Below are positions 16,919 through 25,195 of a stretch of DNA of 64,000 nucleotides, piece after piece. Position 1 is the first letter of the stretch; each line of letters starts with the position of its first letter. Under the pieces are notes generated by a model, which worked only from the letters and a program-made list of their open reading frames with translations, had not been told where the DNA came from and searched no databases. Made by a program: the position numbers and the translations under genes. This stretch comes from Crossiella sp. CA-258035 (GTDB lineage Bacteria > Actinomycetota > Actinomycetes > Mycobacteriales > Pseudonocardiaceae), in contig NZ_CP116413.1 of assembly GCF_030064675.1 (NCBI RefSeq), positions 3,690,001 to 3,754,000 of the forward strand, in the 5' to 3' direction.

Positions 16919-19852
16919 TCAGCCGCCGAACAGCTCGCTGTGCGCGGCGAAGGCGGTGGCGATCTCCGCCTGCGACCAGAACCGGTGGATGGTCAGGGTC
17001 GGCGCAGGCCCGCCGTCCAGGTAGGCCTGGACCTTGGGCCAGTCGGGGTCGTTCTTGTAGAAGGAGCGGATGGACAGGAAGGTGGAGTTGGCGTCGATGC
17101 GGTCGCCGTTGGCCATCGTGCCGGTCCAGCCCGGCGGGATGTAGAGCCCGTCACCGTTGGCGGTGGTGAGCTTGTCGTCGAAGCGGCTGTAGTCGGCGCG
17201 GGTCTCCGGGACCGCGATGCCCTTGCCGTCCTGGTGCGCCAGCAGCGCGTCGAGCAGGCGCTCGCCGGTGGTGCGCGCCGCGGTGTTGCCCGAGGCCGCC
17301 GCGTAGTAGAGCAGCGTCTTGGACAGCGCGGCCGCCACGCCGACGTCCTGGCTGTGGTTGAGCACCTTGACCGTCAGCCCCGGGTTGCCGGTGGGGGTGC
17401 CGGTCCAGTCGTCGGGTTTGCCGGTCCACTCCAGGTCCGAAGGCACCTTGAAGGAGCCGTTGCCCGCGGTGGTGTTGGCGATGGCCCACGGAACCCACTT
17501 GTCCAGGATCGCCTTGGCGCGGGCGTCCTTGGTCACGTGGTAGAGCTGGGCGATGCGTTCCACGCCCCAGACCTGGAAACCGAACCACCGGTTGCTCGGC
17601 GGGTCGTGCCACACCGGCTGGAAGTCGTACGCCATGCCGTGGAACTTCGCCGACCCGGCCGGCGGCGGCTGGTAGGAGCCGCCCCAGCTGTTGCTGGCGC
17701 CACCGGCGATGCCGCCGTTGGATGCCTGCAACCACTGCAGGAACTCCAACTGCCGGTCGTAGCTGGTGTCCCAGTCCTGCTGCCCGGTGGCCGACTTCGG
17801 CTTGAGCGCCGGGTCGTTGGCCAGCGCCCAGGCCGCCAGCGGGTTCTGGTAGCCCTGGTGCGGTGCGCTGGAACCGATCCGCCAGGACCAGCCCGCCGAG
17901 GTGTCGGTCGCGCCGCCCCAGGAGTAGTACCAGCCCATCAGGTAGTGCGCGCTGTTCTTGCCGGTGCCCGCCGGACAGCTGGCCGGTCCGACGCAGTTGC
18001 CGATCTTCTTGAAGTACTTGTCGAACATGGCGTAGCGCAGGTAGTCGCCCATCTTGGCCGCCTTGGCCAGGATCGGCGCCACCTCAGCGCCCTTGCCCTG
18101 CGCCTCGGCCCAGGTCTTGGCCCAGTAGGCCACCTGCACCGCGCGCGCGTCGGCATCCGGCGCGTTGGTGTAGCGCCACTGCTTGGCGTAGTTGGCGTCC
18201 TTGGTGAACAGGTCCAGGAACCCGTTGCGGCCGCCGTGTTTGAACGTGTCGCAGGAGGGGTGGGTCACGGTCTCCCAGACCGACTCCTGCTCACCGCGCT
18301 GGAAGGTGTTGACGTAGGCGGGCGCGTTGTTGGTGCCGTCCCCGCAGTGCCCGTAGCCGTAGGTGTTGTCCACGTCGAGCAGCCAGTGCATGCCGTAGAT
18401 GTCGTTGTTGCCATAGGCCGAGCGCAGCTCGGTGGCCAGCGGGTCCTGGCCGACCGCGACGCCGGGGTCCAGCTGCGAGGGGTAGCCCCTGGGGTGCGGG
18501 TGCTCCGGGGCGTAGGTGGCCGGTTTGGCCGGGTTGTAGAAGGAGTTGGTCGGCTGGTCCTTGCTGCCGGGGATGATGAACTTCTCCAACGACTCCCAGG
18601 CCTTGGCCAGCGGCGCCCAGTCCTTGGTCACCCGGCCGTAGCTGGCCTCCAGCCACAGGTAGTAGCTGAACGCCTCCGAGGTGGTCTGGTGCCCGTGGTC
18701 GGGCGCCTCCACCACCAGGGTCTCCACCGAGTGGTAGGGCACCAGCAGCTCGCCGAACCGGCGGAAGTAGCCTGCCGCCGGGTCCTTGATCTTGTTGTAC
18801 TGGGCCAGGAAGGCCGCCGCGTAGCTGGAGGTGTCCTTGCCCAGCTCCTTGGCGGTGATGGTGGCCGCGGTGTGGCCCGCCGCGGACACGGTGAACCTGG
18901 CCTCGCCCAGCGCGCCGCCGTTGTCGGCCGCGGCGATGGTGAGCTGCTGCGCGGTGTTGTAGTTCTGCGGGGTGAACCGCAGGGTGGCCGGGGTCGCGGT
19001 CAGGTCGGCGCTGCCGGTGCGGGTCACCGTCGCGGTGACCTCACCGGCGGGCGCGGAGGCCAGCTTGACCCCGACCTTGACCGAGTCGCCCTGGCGCACG
19101 CTGACCGCGCCTGGGGTGGCCAGCACCGCGGGCGCGCCGAGCACGCGCACCGCGACCGGGTTGGAGACGGTGGTGGCGCCCTTGTCGTCGGTGGCGCGGG
19201 CGGTCACCGAGTACTCGCCGGCGGTGGCCCCGGTCCAGTTGACCCGCCACGGCGCCGCGGTGGCGGTGCCGACGGGGGTGGTGCCGGCGAAGAACTCGAC
19301 CTTGCTGACCGTGCCGTCGGTGTCGGCGGCCTCGGCGGCCAGCGCGATGCTGGCCGGTGCGGTGAAGGTGCTGCCGTCGGCTGGGCTGGTCAGCGCGACC
19401 GAGGGGGCCCGGTTCGCGCCGGTGCAGCGGACGCCGTTGACCGCGAAGTCGGTCGGCGGCCGGTTCGCCGCGCCCTTCTCGGCGTTGAAGTTGACCTGGG
19501 TGCTGCCGCCGGCGGGCAGTACCCGGGCCCAGTCCGGGTTGGCCACGGTGACCGCGGCGCCCTGCTGGGTGAACACGCCGTTCCAGCCGTTGCTGACCTT
19601 CTGGCCGTCGGCGAAGGTCCAGGTGAGCTTCCAGCCGTTGAGGGCCTCGCCCTCGTTGCGGATGGTGGCGGCGGCGCTGAAGCCGGTGCTCCACTCGTTG
19701 GTCACCTGGTACACCACGGTGCAGGCGACCGAGGGGGCGGCCGCGGCGGGCAGCGCGCCCAGCGGGAGCGTCACCGCCCCGGCCAGCGCGGTGGCGAGTG
19801 CGGCGGGCAGTGGCCCGGCTCGCCATCGCCGGGATAGCGCACGGGATCTCAT
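16919..19852 (-). CDS. Secreted processive exocellulase, CBM2 - two Ig-like - GH48
   Basis: 977 residues. Signal peptide to about 39; CBM2 about 40-145 (SVACTVVYQVTNEWSTGF...); an Ig-like module about 148-237 (RAPSVALTSPADGSTF...); a second beta-sandwich about 240-338; GH48 about 345-977. GH48 motifs include EAFSYYLWLEASYG, where the Glu in TTSEAFSYY is the usual acid, and the DNTYGYGH and GMAYDFQPVWHDPPSN stretches. GH48 enzymes release cellobiose from the chain reducing end and act together with GH6, which works from the other end. The ATG 19852 follows GGAGGAGG; upstream frame is non-coding. A CebR box lies 43 bp upstream, shared with cebR. Confidence 0.95.
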   Translation of the reverse strand: MRSRALSRRWRAGPLPAALATALAGAVTLPLGALPAAAAPSVACTVVYQVTNEWSTGFSAAATIRNEGEALNGWKLTWTFADGQKVSNGWNGVFTQQGAAVTVANPDWARVLPAGGSTQVNFNAEKGAANRPPTDFAVNGVRCTGANRAPSVALTSPADGSTFTAPASIALAAEAADTDGTVSKVEFFAGTTPVGTATAAPWRVNWTGATAGEYSVTARATDDKGATTVSNPVAVRVLGAPAVLATPGAVSVRQGDSVKVGVKLASAPAGEVTATVTRTGSADLTATPATLRFTPQNYNTAQQLTIAAADNGGALGEARFTVSAAGHTAATITAKELGKDTSSYAAAFLAQYNKIKDPAAGYFRRFGELLVPYHSVETLVVEAPDHGHQTTSEAFSYYLWLEASYGRVTKDWAPLAKAWESLEKFIIPGSKDQPTNSFYNPAKPATYAPEHPHPRGYPSQLDPGVAVGQDPLATELRSAYGNNDIYGMHWLLDVDNTYGYGHCGDGTNNAPAYVNTFQRGEQESVWETVTHPSCDTFKHGGRNGFLDLFTKDANYAKQWRYTNAPDADARAVQVAYWAKTWAEAQGKGAEVAPILAKAAKMGDYLRYAMFDKYFKKIGNCVGPASCPAGTGKNSAHYLMGWYYSWGGATDTSAGWSWRIGSSAPHQGYQNPLAAWALANDPALKPKSATGQQDWDTSYDRQLEFLQWLQASNGGIAGGASNSWGGSYQPPPAGSAKFHGMAYDFQPVWHDPPSNRWFGFQVWGVERIAQLYHVTKDARAKAILDKWVPWAIANTTAGNGSFKVPSDLEWTGKPDDWTGTPTGNPGLTVKVLNHSQDVGVAAALSKTLLYYAAASGNTAARTTGERLLDALLAHQDGKGIAVPETRADYSRFDDKLTTANGDGLYIPPGWTGTMANGDRIDANSTFLSIRSFYKNDPDWPKVQAYLDGGPAPTLTIHRFWSQAEIATAFAAHSELFGG

Positions 19853-19895
19853 GCAGGGTCCTCCTCCGGACACACAGGGGTGAGGGCGGTGGATT

Positions 19896-19911
19896 CTGGG
19901 AGCGCTCCCAG
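19896..19911. promoter_or_regulatory. CebR operator between GH48 and cebR
   Basis: Perfect CTGGGAGCGCTCCCAG in the divergent promoter region; could serve repression of GH48 and autoregulation of cebR. Confidence 0.93.
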
Positions 19912-20046
19912 AACGGGACTGTAACCGCGCCGAAACCCGCTGTGAACCCTCGGCCGCGCACCGGCGGGGACCATCGGCGACATTGCACCCGTTCGGTCCC
20001 GCCCGCGCCGCCGGGCGGGCTAAGCTGATCATCGGAGGTGGTGGGT

Positions 20047-21072
20047 GTGACCCGTGGTGCCACGCGGCCGACGCTGGAAGACGTCGCCGCCTACGCCGGT
20101 GTGTCCCGGTCGACCGCCTCGCGGGCGCTCAACGAGGACGCCTACGTCAGTTCCCGGGCCAGGGAGAAGGTCCTCGACGCCGCGCGCGAGCTGGGCTACT
20201 CGCCCAACCAGGCGGCGCGCTCGCTGGTCACCAGGCGCACCAACGCGATCGCGCTGGTGCTCTCCGAGCCGGAGACCAAGGTCCTGGAGGACCCGTACTT
20301 CGCCGAGATCGTCCGCGGCGCGTTCCGGCAGCTGTCCGAGGTGGGCAGCCAGATGCTGATGATGCTGGTGGACAGCCGCGAGGACGTGCCGGGCACGGTG
20401 CGCTTCCTGGAGGGCGGGCACGTCGACGGCGCGCTGGTCTTCGCCGCGCACCGGGGCGATCCGCTGCCCACCGCGCTGCGACTGCTCCGGCTGCCGATGG
20501 TCTTCGGCGGCGGCAGTCCCGGCGGCGCCATCCGCGGCCTGCACATGGTCGACTTCGACAACGTGGGCGGCGCGAAGCTGGCGGTGGAACACCTGCTCTC
20601 GTTGGGGCGCAAACGGATCGGCACCATCACCGGACCGCTGGACCAGCGCTCCGCGGTGGACCGGCTGGCCGGCTGGCGGACCACCGCGGGGCTGGACGAC
20701 CGCGCCGCGGCCCGGCTGTGCGAGGAAGGCGACTTCAGCACCGAGAGCGGCGAGCGGGCGGTGGCCAGGCTGCTGGCGCGCAACCCGAAGCTGGACGCGG
20801 TCTTCGCCGCCAACGACCCCATGGCCGCGGGCGCCCTGCGCGCGCTGCACGCCGCCGGACGGCGGGTGCCGGAGGACGTGGCCGTGGTGGGCTTCGACGA
20901 CCACCGGGGGCTGGCCGAAGCGACCAACCCGCCGCTGACCACGGTGCACCAGGACCCGCGCGAGCAGGTCCGGCAGATGGTGCTCACCCTGCAACGGCTG
21001 ATCGAGGGGGAGGACCTGCCGCCACGCAGGCAGGTGCTGCCGGTCGGCCTGGTCCGCCGGGCCTCGGCTTAG
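20047..21072 (+). CDS. cebR: LacI-family repressor of cellulose genes (CebR)
   Basis: 341 residues. The N-terminal helix-turn-helix and hinge (TLEDVAAYAGVSRSTASRALN ... YSPNQAARSLVTRRTN) are LacI type, and the rest is a periplasmic-binding-protein-like sensor domain. In Streptomyces, CebR represses cellulase and cebEFG genes and is released by cellobiose or cellotriose. Its place next to GH48 and amid seven CebR-type boxes supports the assignment. The GTG at 20047 is chosen for its 7-base spacing from GGAGGT; an in-frame GTG at 20038 overlaps that RBS. Confidence 0.9.
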   Translation: MTRGATRPTLEDVAAYAGVSRSTASRALNEDAYVSSRAREKVLDAARELGYSPNQAARSLVTRRTNAIALVLSEPETKVLEDPYFAEIVRGAFRQLSEVGSQMLMMLVDSREDVPGTVRFLEGGHVDGALVFAAHRGDPLPTALRLLRLPMVFGGGSPGGAIRGLHMVDFDNVGGAKLAVEHLLSLGRKRIGTITGPLDQRSAVDRLAGWRTTAGLDDRAAARLCEEGDFSTESGERAVARLLARNPKLDAVFAANDPMAAGALRALHAAGRRVPEDVAVVGFDDHRGLAEATNPPLTTVHQDPREQVRQMVLTLQRLIEGEDLPPRRQVLPVGLVRRASA

Positions 21073-21103
21073 CAGCAAGCTGGTGCCGCGTTGACTCACC
21101 GGT

Positions 21104-21203
21104 GTGTTGGCCGTTGTCGTACCGGGTGTTGGCCGTTGCGGACGGTGTGTTGGCCGGATGGCGTACCAGTTCGGCCAAGAGTGTGTACGACAACGGCCAA
21201 CAC
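21104..21203. repeat. 100-bp hairpin element, copy 1
   Basis: Bounded by perfect 19-bp inverted repeats, GTGTTGGCCGTTGTCGTAC (21104-21122) and its complement (21185-21203). Inside are further copies of GTGTTGGCC (21126, 21147) and an inner inverted repeat TTGGCCG/CGGCCAA (21150, 21172). It fills the gap between convergent cebR and the lipoprotein gene. A second copy at 49959-50058 is about 89% identical by eye and exactly the same length. Confidence 0.9.
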
Positions 21204-21208
21204 GGCGC

Positions 21209-21760
21209 TCAGTGTTCGTGCGCGGGCGGCTGGGCGAAGACGCAGTTGTCCACGTCGGCCGGGATCTGGCGGACCTTGTCGTCGGCGTAGGCGCAGCGCA
21301 GGTAGTAGAGGTCCAGCTGGTAGACGCCGAGGAAGCCTGACGTGACCGCGAAACCGTTGCCGAAGGCCAGGGTCGGGCCGTCGCCGAGGGTGCCCTTGGT
21401 CATCGCGTCCCGCCAGGTGCGCTGGAACTCGATCTGCTTGCCAGGGGCGAACAACAGCAGGCCGACCTTGGGGTAGGACGGTGGCACCGCGCAGGTGGAC
21501 CACTCCGCGATGTAGGGCTCGTACAGCTCGCGCAGCTCGGCGCCGACCAGCCTGTCCAGCTCCTCGGGTGTGCCCGCCCTGGCGTCGGTGCAGCCCGAGG
21601 TCTTCTCGCTGACCAGGTCCACCAGTCCACGCATCGTGGTGACCGGGGGGCCGAGTGCGCCCGCGCCCCGATCAGCAAGGGGTGCAACGGGTTCCGCGGC
21701 GCAACCGGCGAGCGAGACCAGGGTCAGCGTGAGGGCCGCGGCGATTCTGGGCAGGGTCAT
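21209..21760 (-). CDS. Lipoprotein of unknown function under a CebR-type box
   Basis: 183 residues with a lipobox (LVSLAGCAAE), so membrane-anchored on the outside. The ATG at 21760 follows AGGAGG. The mature part is about 165 residues with four further Cys (SGC, STC, LRC, DNC), suggesting two disulfides, and a conserved-looking block FAPGKQIEFQRTWRDAMTKG. I recognise no named domain. It is divergent from the CBM2 LPMO and has its own CebR-type box 13 bp upstream of the start, so it is probably made during growth on cellulose. A role at the surface in cellulose binding or oligosaccharide handling is speculation. Confidence 0.85.
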   Translation of the reverse strand: MTLPRIAAALTLTLVSLAGCAAEPVAPLADRGAGALGPPVTTMRGLVDLVSEKTSGCTDARAGTPEELDRLVGAELRELYEPYIAEWSTCAVPPSYPKVGLLLFAPGKQIEFQRTWRDAMTKGTLGDGPTLAFGNGFAVTSGFLGVYQLDLYYLRCAYADDKVRQIPADVDNCVFAQPPAHEH

Positions 21761-21772
21761 GACGCCTCCTGT

Positions 21773-21788
21773 CTGGGAGCGTTCCCAG
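21773..21788. promoter_or_regulatory. CebR-type operator before the lipoprotein gene
   Basis: CTGGGAGCGTTCCCAG, one change from the perfect box, close to the start codon at 21760. Confidence 0.85.
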
Positions 21789-21839
21789 CACCGTAGCCAA
21801 ACTTTTGCCTGGTTGAAAAGGAGATGTGCTACCCCGAAT

Positions 21840-21855
21840 CTGGAAGCGCTCCCAG
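21840..21855. promoter_or_regulatory. CebR-type operator before the CBM2 LPMO gene
   Basis: CTGGAAGCGCTCCCAG, one change from the perfect box, 24 bp before ATG 21880. It is separate from the box at 21773, so the divergent promoters are each covered. Confidence 0.85.
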
Positions 21856-21879
21856 ATTCCCTGCCACAAGGAACTGACC

Positions 21880-22953
21880 ATGACACTGCGAAGCAGGCTC
21901 GCGGCGTTGGCGGCAGTGGTCGTCGCGCTGTGTTCGATGGTCCTCGTCCTACTGGATCAACGCCCGGCTCAGGCGCACGGCGCCATGATGCAGCCGGGCA
22001 GCCGGACTTTCTTCTGCTGGAAGGACGGACTCAGTTCCACCGGTGAGATCAAGCCGAAGAACCCGGCCTGCGCCGCCGCGGTGGCGCAGAGCGGCACCAA
22101 CCCGCTGTACAACTGGTTCAGCGTGCTGCGCTCCGACGGCGAGGGCCGCACCCGCGGCTTCGTGCCGGACGGCCAGCTGTGCAGCGGCGGCAACAGCACC
22201 TTCTCCGGCTGGAACCAGGCCAGGAACGACTGGCCGCTGACCCACCTGACCGCCGGCGCGAACATGCGCTGGTCCTACAACGCCTGGGCTGCCCACCCCG
22301 GCTGGTTCTACCTCTACGTCACCAAGGACAGCTGGAGCCCGACCCGGCCACTGACCTGGAACGACATCGAGGAGCAGCCGTTCCTGACCGTCGACCACCC
22401 ACCGCTGACCGGTTCGGTCGGCACGGTCGAGGGCCACTACGGCTGGCACGGCAGGCTGCCGCAGGGCAAGAGCGGCAAGCACATCATCTACTCGGTGTGG
22501 AAGCGCTCGGACAGCAAGGAGACCTTCTACGGCTGCTCCGACGTGGTCTTCGACGGCGGCAACGGCGAGGTCACCGGCATCGGCGGCGAGCCGGGCCCCG
22601 GCCCGACCGGCACCACCAGCCCGACCAGCACCACCGCGGGCCCGCCCGGAGCCTGCACCGCCGAGTACGCGGTCACCAACAGCTGGGCCGGTGGCGCCCA
22701 GGTGACGGTGACCGTGCGCAACCCCGGCAGCACGCCGGTGCGGGGCTGGACCGTGCGCTGGACCGCCCAGGCGGGTCAGCGGATATCCAGCCTGTGGGAC
22801 GCCACGCACTCCGTCACGGACTCCGCGGTGACGGTGAAGAACGCGTCCTGGAACGCGAGTGTGCCCGCGGGCGGGCAGGCGGCGTTCTCGTTCAACGTGG
22901 AGTCGACCGGTGACCACAAACCGGCGAGTCCACTCACCTGCGCCAGTCCCTGA
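21880..22953 (+). CDS. Secreted lytic polysaccharide monooxygenase, AA10-CBM2
   Basis: 357 residues. The signal peptide ends AQA|HGAMMQPGSR, leaving the N-terminal His that, with a second His (ANMRWSYNAWAAHPG), forms the copper histidine brace. AA10 spans about 37-230. A Thr/Pro/Gly linker follows and then CBM2 about 262-357 (ACTAEYAVTNSWAGG ... LTCASP). AA10 enzymes oxidatively break crystalline cellulose or chitin; CBM2 plus a CebR box favours cellulose. The ATG at 21880 follows AAGGAA. Upstream codons in the longer frame lie within the CebR box and are not coding. Confidence 0.94.
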   Translation: MTLRSRLAALAAVVVALCSMVLVLLDQRPAQAHGAMMQPGSRTFFCWKDGLSSTGEIKPKNPACAAAVAQSGTNPLYNWFSVLRSDGEGRTRGFVPDGQLCSGGNSTFSGWNQARNDWPLTHLTAGANMRWSYNAWAAHPGWFYLYVTKDSWSPTRPLTWNDIEEQPFLTVDHPPLTGSVGTVEGHYGWHGRLPQGKSGKHIIYSVWKRSDSKETFYGCSDVVFDGGNGEVTGIGGEPGPGPTGTTSPTSTTAGPPGACTAEYAVTNSWAGGAQVTVTVRNPGSTPVRGWTVRWTAQAGQRISSLWDATHSVTDSAVTVKNASWNASVPAGGQAAFSFNVESTGDHKPASPLTCASP

Positions 22954-22961
22954 TGGCGCCC

Positions 22962-23005
22962 CCGCGGCGCGGGTCCCTTTCCTCCACCCGGGACCCGCGC
23001 CGCGG
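22962..23005. terminator. Bidirectional terminator hairpin
   Basis: Perfect 16-bp inverted repeat, CCGCGGCGCGGGTCCC at 22962-22977 and its complement at 22990-23005, between the convergent LPMO and LacI genes. Confidence 0.88.
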
Positions 23006-23011
23006 CTTGGG

Positions 23012-24022
23012 TCAGCTCGCGGGCGGCGCGGTGCTGCGGCGGACGATCAGCGTGGTGGCCAGCTCGACCCTGCGGTGCTCCGGTTCGGTGCCGCGGGCCA
23101 GTGACACCGCCAGGCGGGTGGCCGCGGCGGCCATGTCCTGCAACGGCTGGCGGACCGTGGTCAGCGGCGGGCCGACCCACTCCGCCACCGGCAGGTCGTC
23201 GAAGCCGACCACGCTCAGGTCCTCCGGGATGCGCAGGCCCGCGGTGCGCGCGGCCTCGTAGACGCCCAGCGCCTGCAGGTCGCTGCCGGCGAAGACCGCG
23301 GTGGGCCGGCGGGGCAGCTCGAGCAGCGCCTCGAACTGGGCGCGGCCGGACTCGACGTGGAAGTCGCCGTAGCGCACCAGCTCCGGGTCCACCACCAGCC
23401 CGGCGGTCTCCAGCGCGGCGCGGTAGCCGTCCACCCTGGCCCGGCTGCACAGCACCCGTTCCGGGCCGCCGATCACCGCGATGCGCTCGTGGCCCAGCTC
23501 GATCAGGTGCCGGGTGGCGGTCAGGCCGCCGTTCCAGTTGGTCGCGCCGATCGAGGGGGTGTGCACGCCCGGCTCGCCGATCGGGTCCACCACCACGACC
23601 GGGATGTCCCTGGCCCGCAGCTTGGCCAGCTGGGCGGCGCTGAGGTCGGAGAACACCGCGACCACGGCCAGCGGCTTGCGGGTGATCACGCCGTCCACCC
23701 AGCGCTGGCCGGGGGTCAGCCTGCCCTGGGACTCCGAGAGCACCAGCGCGAGACCCTGCTCGGCGGCCACCTGCTCGGCGCCGCGGATGATCTCCAGCGC
23801 CCAGGCGCTCTCCAGCTCGTGGAACATCAGCTCCACCAGGGTCGAGCGGCGGGACCGCTCATCGCCCCTGCGCTGGTAGCCGTGCTGCCGGATGATCGAC
23901 TCCACCCGCTCGCGGGTTTCCGCCGCGACATCGGGTCTGCCGTTCATCACCTTCGAAACTGTCGGGATCGAGACGCCTGCCTCGGCGGCGATGTCCGCGA
24001 TGGTGACCTTGCCCGGTGCCAT
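23012..24022 (-). CDS. LacI-family regulator, probably of xylan genes
   Basis: 336 residues. The HTH (VTIADIAAEAGVSIPTVSKVMNGRPDVA) and sensor domain are LacI type, with the C-terminal core RIPEDLSVVGFDDLPVAEWVGPPLTTVRQP. It is divergent from the GH10 xylanase and next to a BxlEFG-like transporter. This resembles the xylo-oligosaccharide regulators (BxlR/XlnR type) of streptomycetes. Its targets are probably the GAAAGTATCG-type motifs before GH10 and GH3 (inference). ATG at 24022. Confidence 0.88.
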   Translation of the reverse strand: MAPGKVTIADIAAEAGVSIPTVSKVMNGRPDVAAETRERVESIIRQHGYQRRGDERSRRSTLVELMFHELESAWALEIIRGAEQVAAEQGLALVLSESQGRLTPGQRWVDGVITRKPLAVVAVFSDLSAAQLAKLRARDIPVVVVDPIGEPGVHTPSIGATNWNGGLTATRHLIELGHERIAVIGGPERVLCSRARVDGYRAALETAGLVVDPELVRYGDFHVESGRAQFEALLELPRRPTAVFAGSDLQALGVYEAARTAGLRIPEDLSVVGFDDLPVAEWVGPPLTTVRQPLQDMAAAATRLAVSLARGTEPEHRRVELATTLIVRRSTAPPAS

Positions 24023-24093
24023 GGCCGGAGTCTACGACAACCGGGTTGCCCCAACGGGCCTATTGCCGGAGCGACACGAACGCGCCTAGCTTC

Positions 24094-24127
24094 GAAAGTG
24101 TCGGTTTTCATATAGAAAGTATCGACA
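24094..24127. promoter_or_regulatory. Direct-repeat operator before the GH10 xylanase
   Basis: GAAAGTGTCG (24094-24103) and GAAAGTATCG (24115-24124), 21 bp apart, two helical turns. The second copy, extended to 24127, matches 11 of 13 bases of the complement of 28262-28274 before the GH3 beta-xylosidase. Confidence 0.6.
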
Positions 24128-24142
24128 AGCCCTGGAGCGACA

Positions 24143-25147
24143 ATGAAGTTGCGCAGACAACTGCTGGTGCTGGGCCTGCTGGTGGCCGGTGTGGGCGCGG
24201 GCGCGCTACCCGCCTCGGCCGCGGGGCCCCTGCACGGCATCACCAACCGCTGGGTCGGCAGCGCGGTGGCCGCGGGGCCACTGGCCGGCGAGCAGGACTA
24301 CCGCGGGACCCTGACCCGCGAGTTCGACAGCGTGACGCCGGAGAACGAGATGAAGTGGGCGGTCACCGAGCCCAACCGCGGCCAGTACAACTGGGGCGGC
24401 GCGGACGCGATCGTCAACTACGCCCAGCAGAACGGCAAGACCGTGCGCGGGCACACCCTGGTGTGGCACAGCCAGTACCCGAACTGGCTGAACAACCTCT
24501 CCGCCAACGACCTGCGGGCCGCGGTGGAGCAGCGCATCCGCACCACGATGAGCAGGTACAAGGGCAAGATCCGGGCCTGGGACGTGGTCAACGAGGTGTT
24601 CGAGGAGGACGGCAGGCGCCGCAACTCGATCTTCCAGACCAGGCTGGGCGACAACTGGATCGCGGATGCCTTCCGGCTGGCCCGCCAGATCGACCCCTCG
24701 GCCAAGCTCTACATCAACGACTACAACACCGAGGGCAACAGCGCCAAGGCCAACGCGATGTACGCGCTGGTGCGCCAGCTCAAGCAGCAGGGCGTGCCGA
24801 TCGACGGCGTGGGCATCCAGGCACACCTGGCCACCCAGTACGGCTTCCCCGGCGGCTACCAGGACAACCTGCGGCGGCTGGCCGCGCTCGGCCTGGACGT
24901 GGCCATCACCGAGGCCGACGTGCGCATCCAGCTGCCCAGTGACGGCGGCAAACTGGCCGCCCAGGCGAACTACTACAAGCAGCTGTGGGACGGCTGCCAC
25001 GCGGTGAGCCGCTGCGTGGAGTTCACCACCTGGGGCTTCACCGACCGGCACTCCTGGGTGCCGGGCACCTTCCCCGGCACCGGGGACGCCTGCCTGTTCG
25101 ACCGCTCCCTGCAACCAAAACCGGCTTACCGCGCGATCAACCCCTGA
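24143..25147 (+). CDS. Secreted GH10 endo-beta-1,4-xylanase
   Basis: 334 residues with signal peptide MKLRRQLLVLGLLVAGVGAGALPASA. GH10 landmarks: DSVTPENEMKW, RGHTLVWHSQ, acid/base Glu in WDVVNEVFEEDG, and nucleophile Glu in AITEADVRI (most family members read ITELD here). It ends soon after the barrel (PAYRAINP), so there is no CBM. It cuts the xylan main chain to xylo-oligosaccharides, which the adjacent ABC transporter and GH3 would take up and finish. Confidence 0.95.
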   Translation: MKLRRQLLVLGLLVAGVGAGALPASAAGPLHGITNRWVGSAVAAGPLAGEQDYRGTLTREFDSVTPENEMKWAVTEPNRGQYNWGGADAIVNYAQQNGKTVRGHTLVWHSQYPNWLNNLSANDLRAAVEQRIRTTMSRYKGKIRAWDVVNEVFEEDGRRRNSIFQTRLGDNWIADAFRLARQIDPSAKLYINDYNTEGNSAKANAMYALVRQLKQQGVPIDGVGIQAHLATQYGFPGGYQDNLRRLAALGLDVAITEADVRIQLPSDGGKLAAQANYYKQLWDGCHAVSRCVEFTTWGFTDRHSWVPGTFPGTGDACLFDRSLQPKPAYRAINP

Positions 25148-25156
25148 CCCGGCGCG

Positions 25157-25195
25157 GGCCGGCCTCACTTGCCGAACCCGGCGGTGAGGCCGGCC
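25157..25195. terminator. Hairpin between GH10 and the transporter operon, overlapping the bxlG end
   Basis: 12-bp perfect inverted repeat GGCCGGCCTCAC (25157-25168) and its complement (25184-25195). The right part lies inside the last codons of the convergent permease gene, whose stop is at 25165. Confidence 0.65.

Noticed and set aside
16559-19837. 1092-codon open frame on the + strand opposite GH48
   Set aside because: Translation is Gly/Arg/Val-rich without domains and mirrors the codon bias of the GH48 gene on the other strand; typical high-GC shadow frame.
21104-21203. CRISPR-like array at the 100-bp element
   Set aside because: Repeats of GTGTTGGCC are too few, irregular and in both orientations; no spacers of even length and no cas genes.
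20984-21345. Several short frames through the first 100-bp repeat
   Set aside because: Similar short frames arise at the second repeat because of the repeat itself (VYDNGQH-type translations); they are products of the element and not genes.
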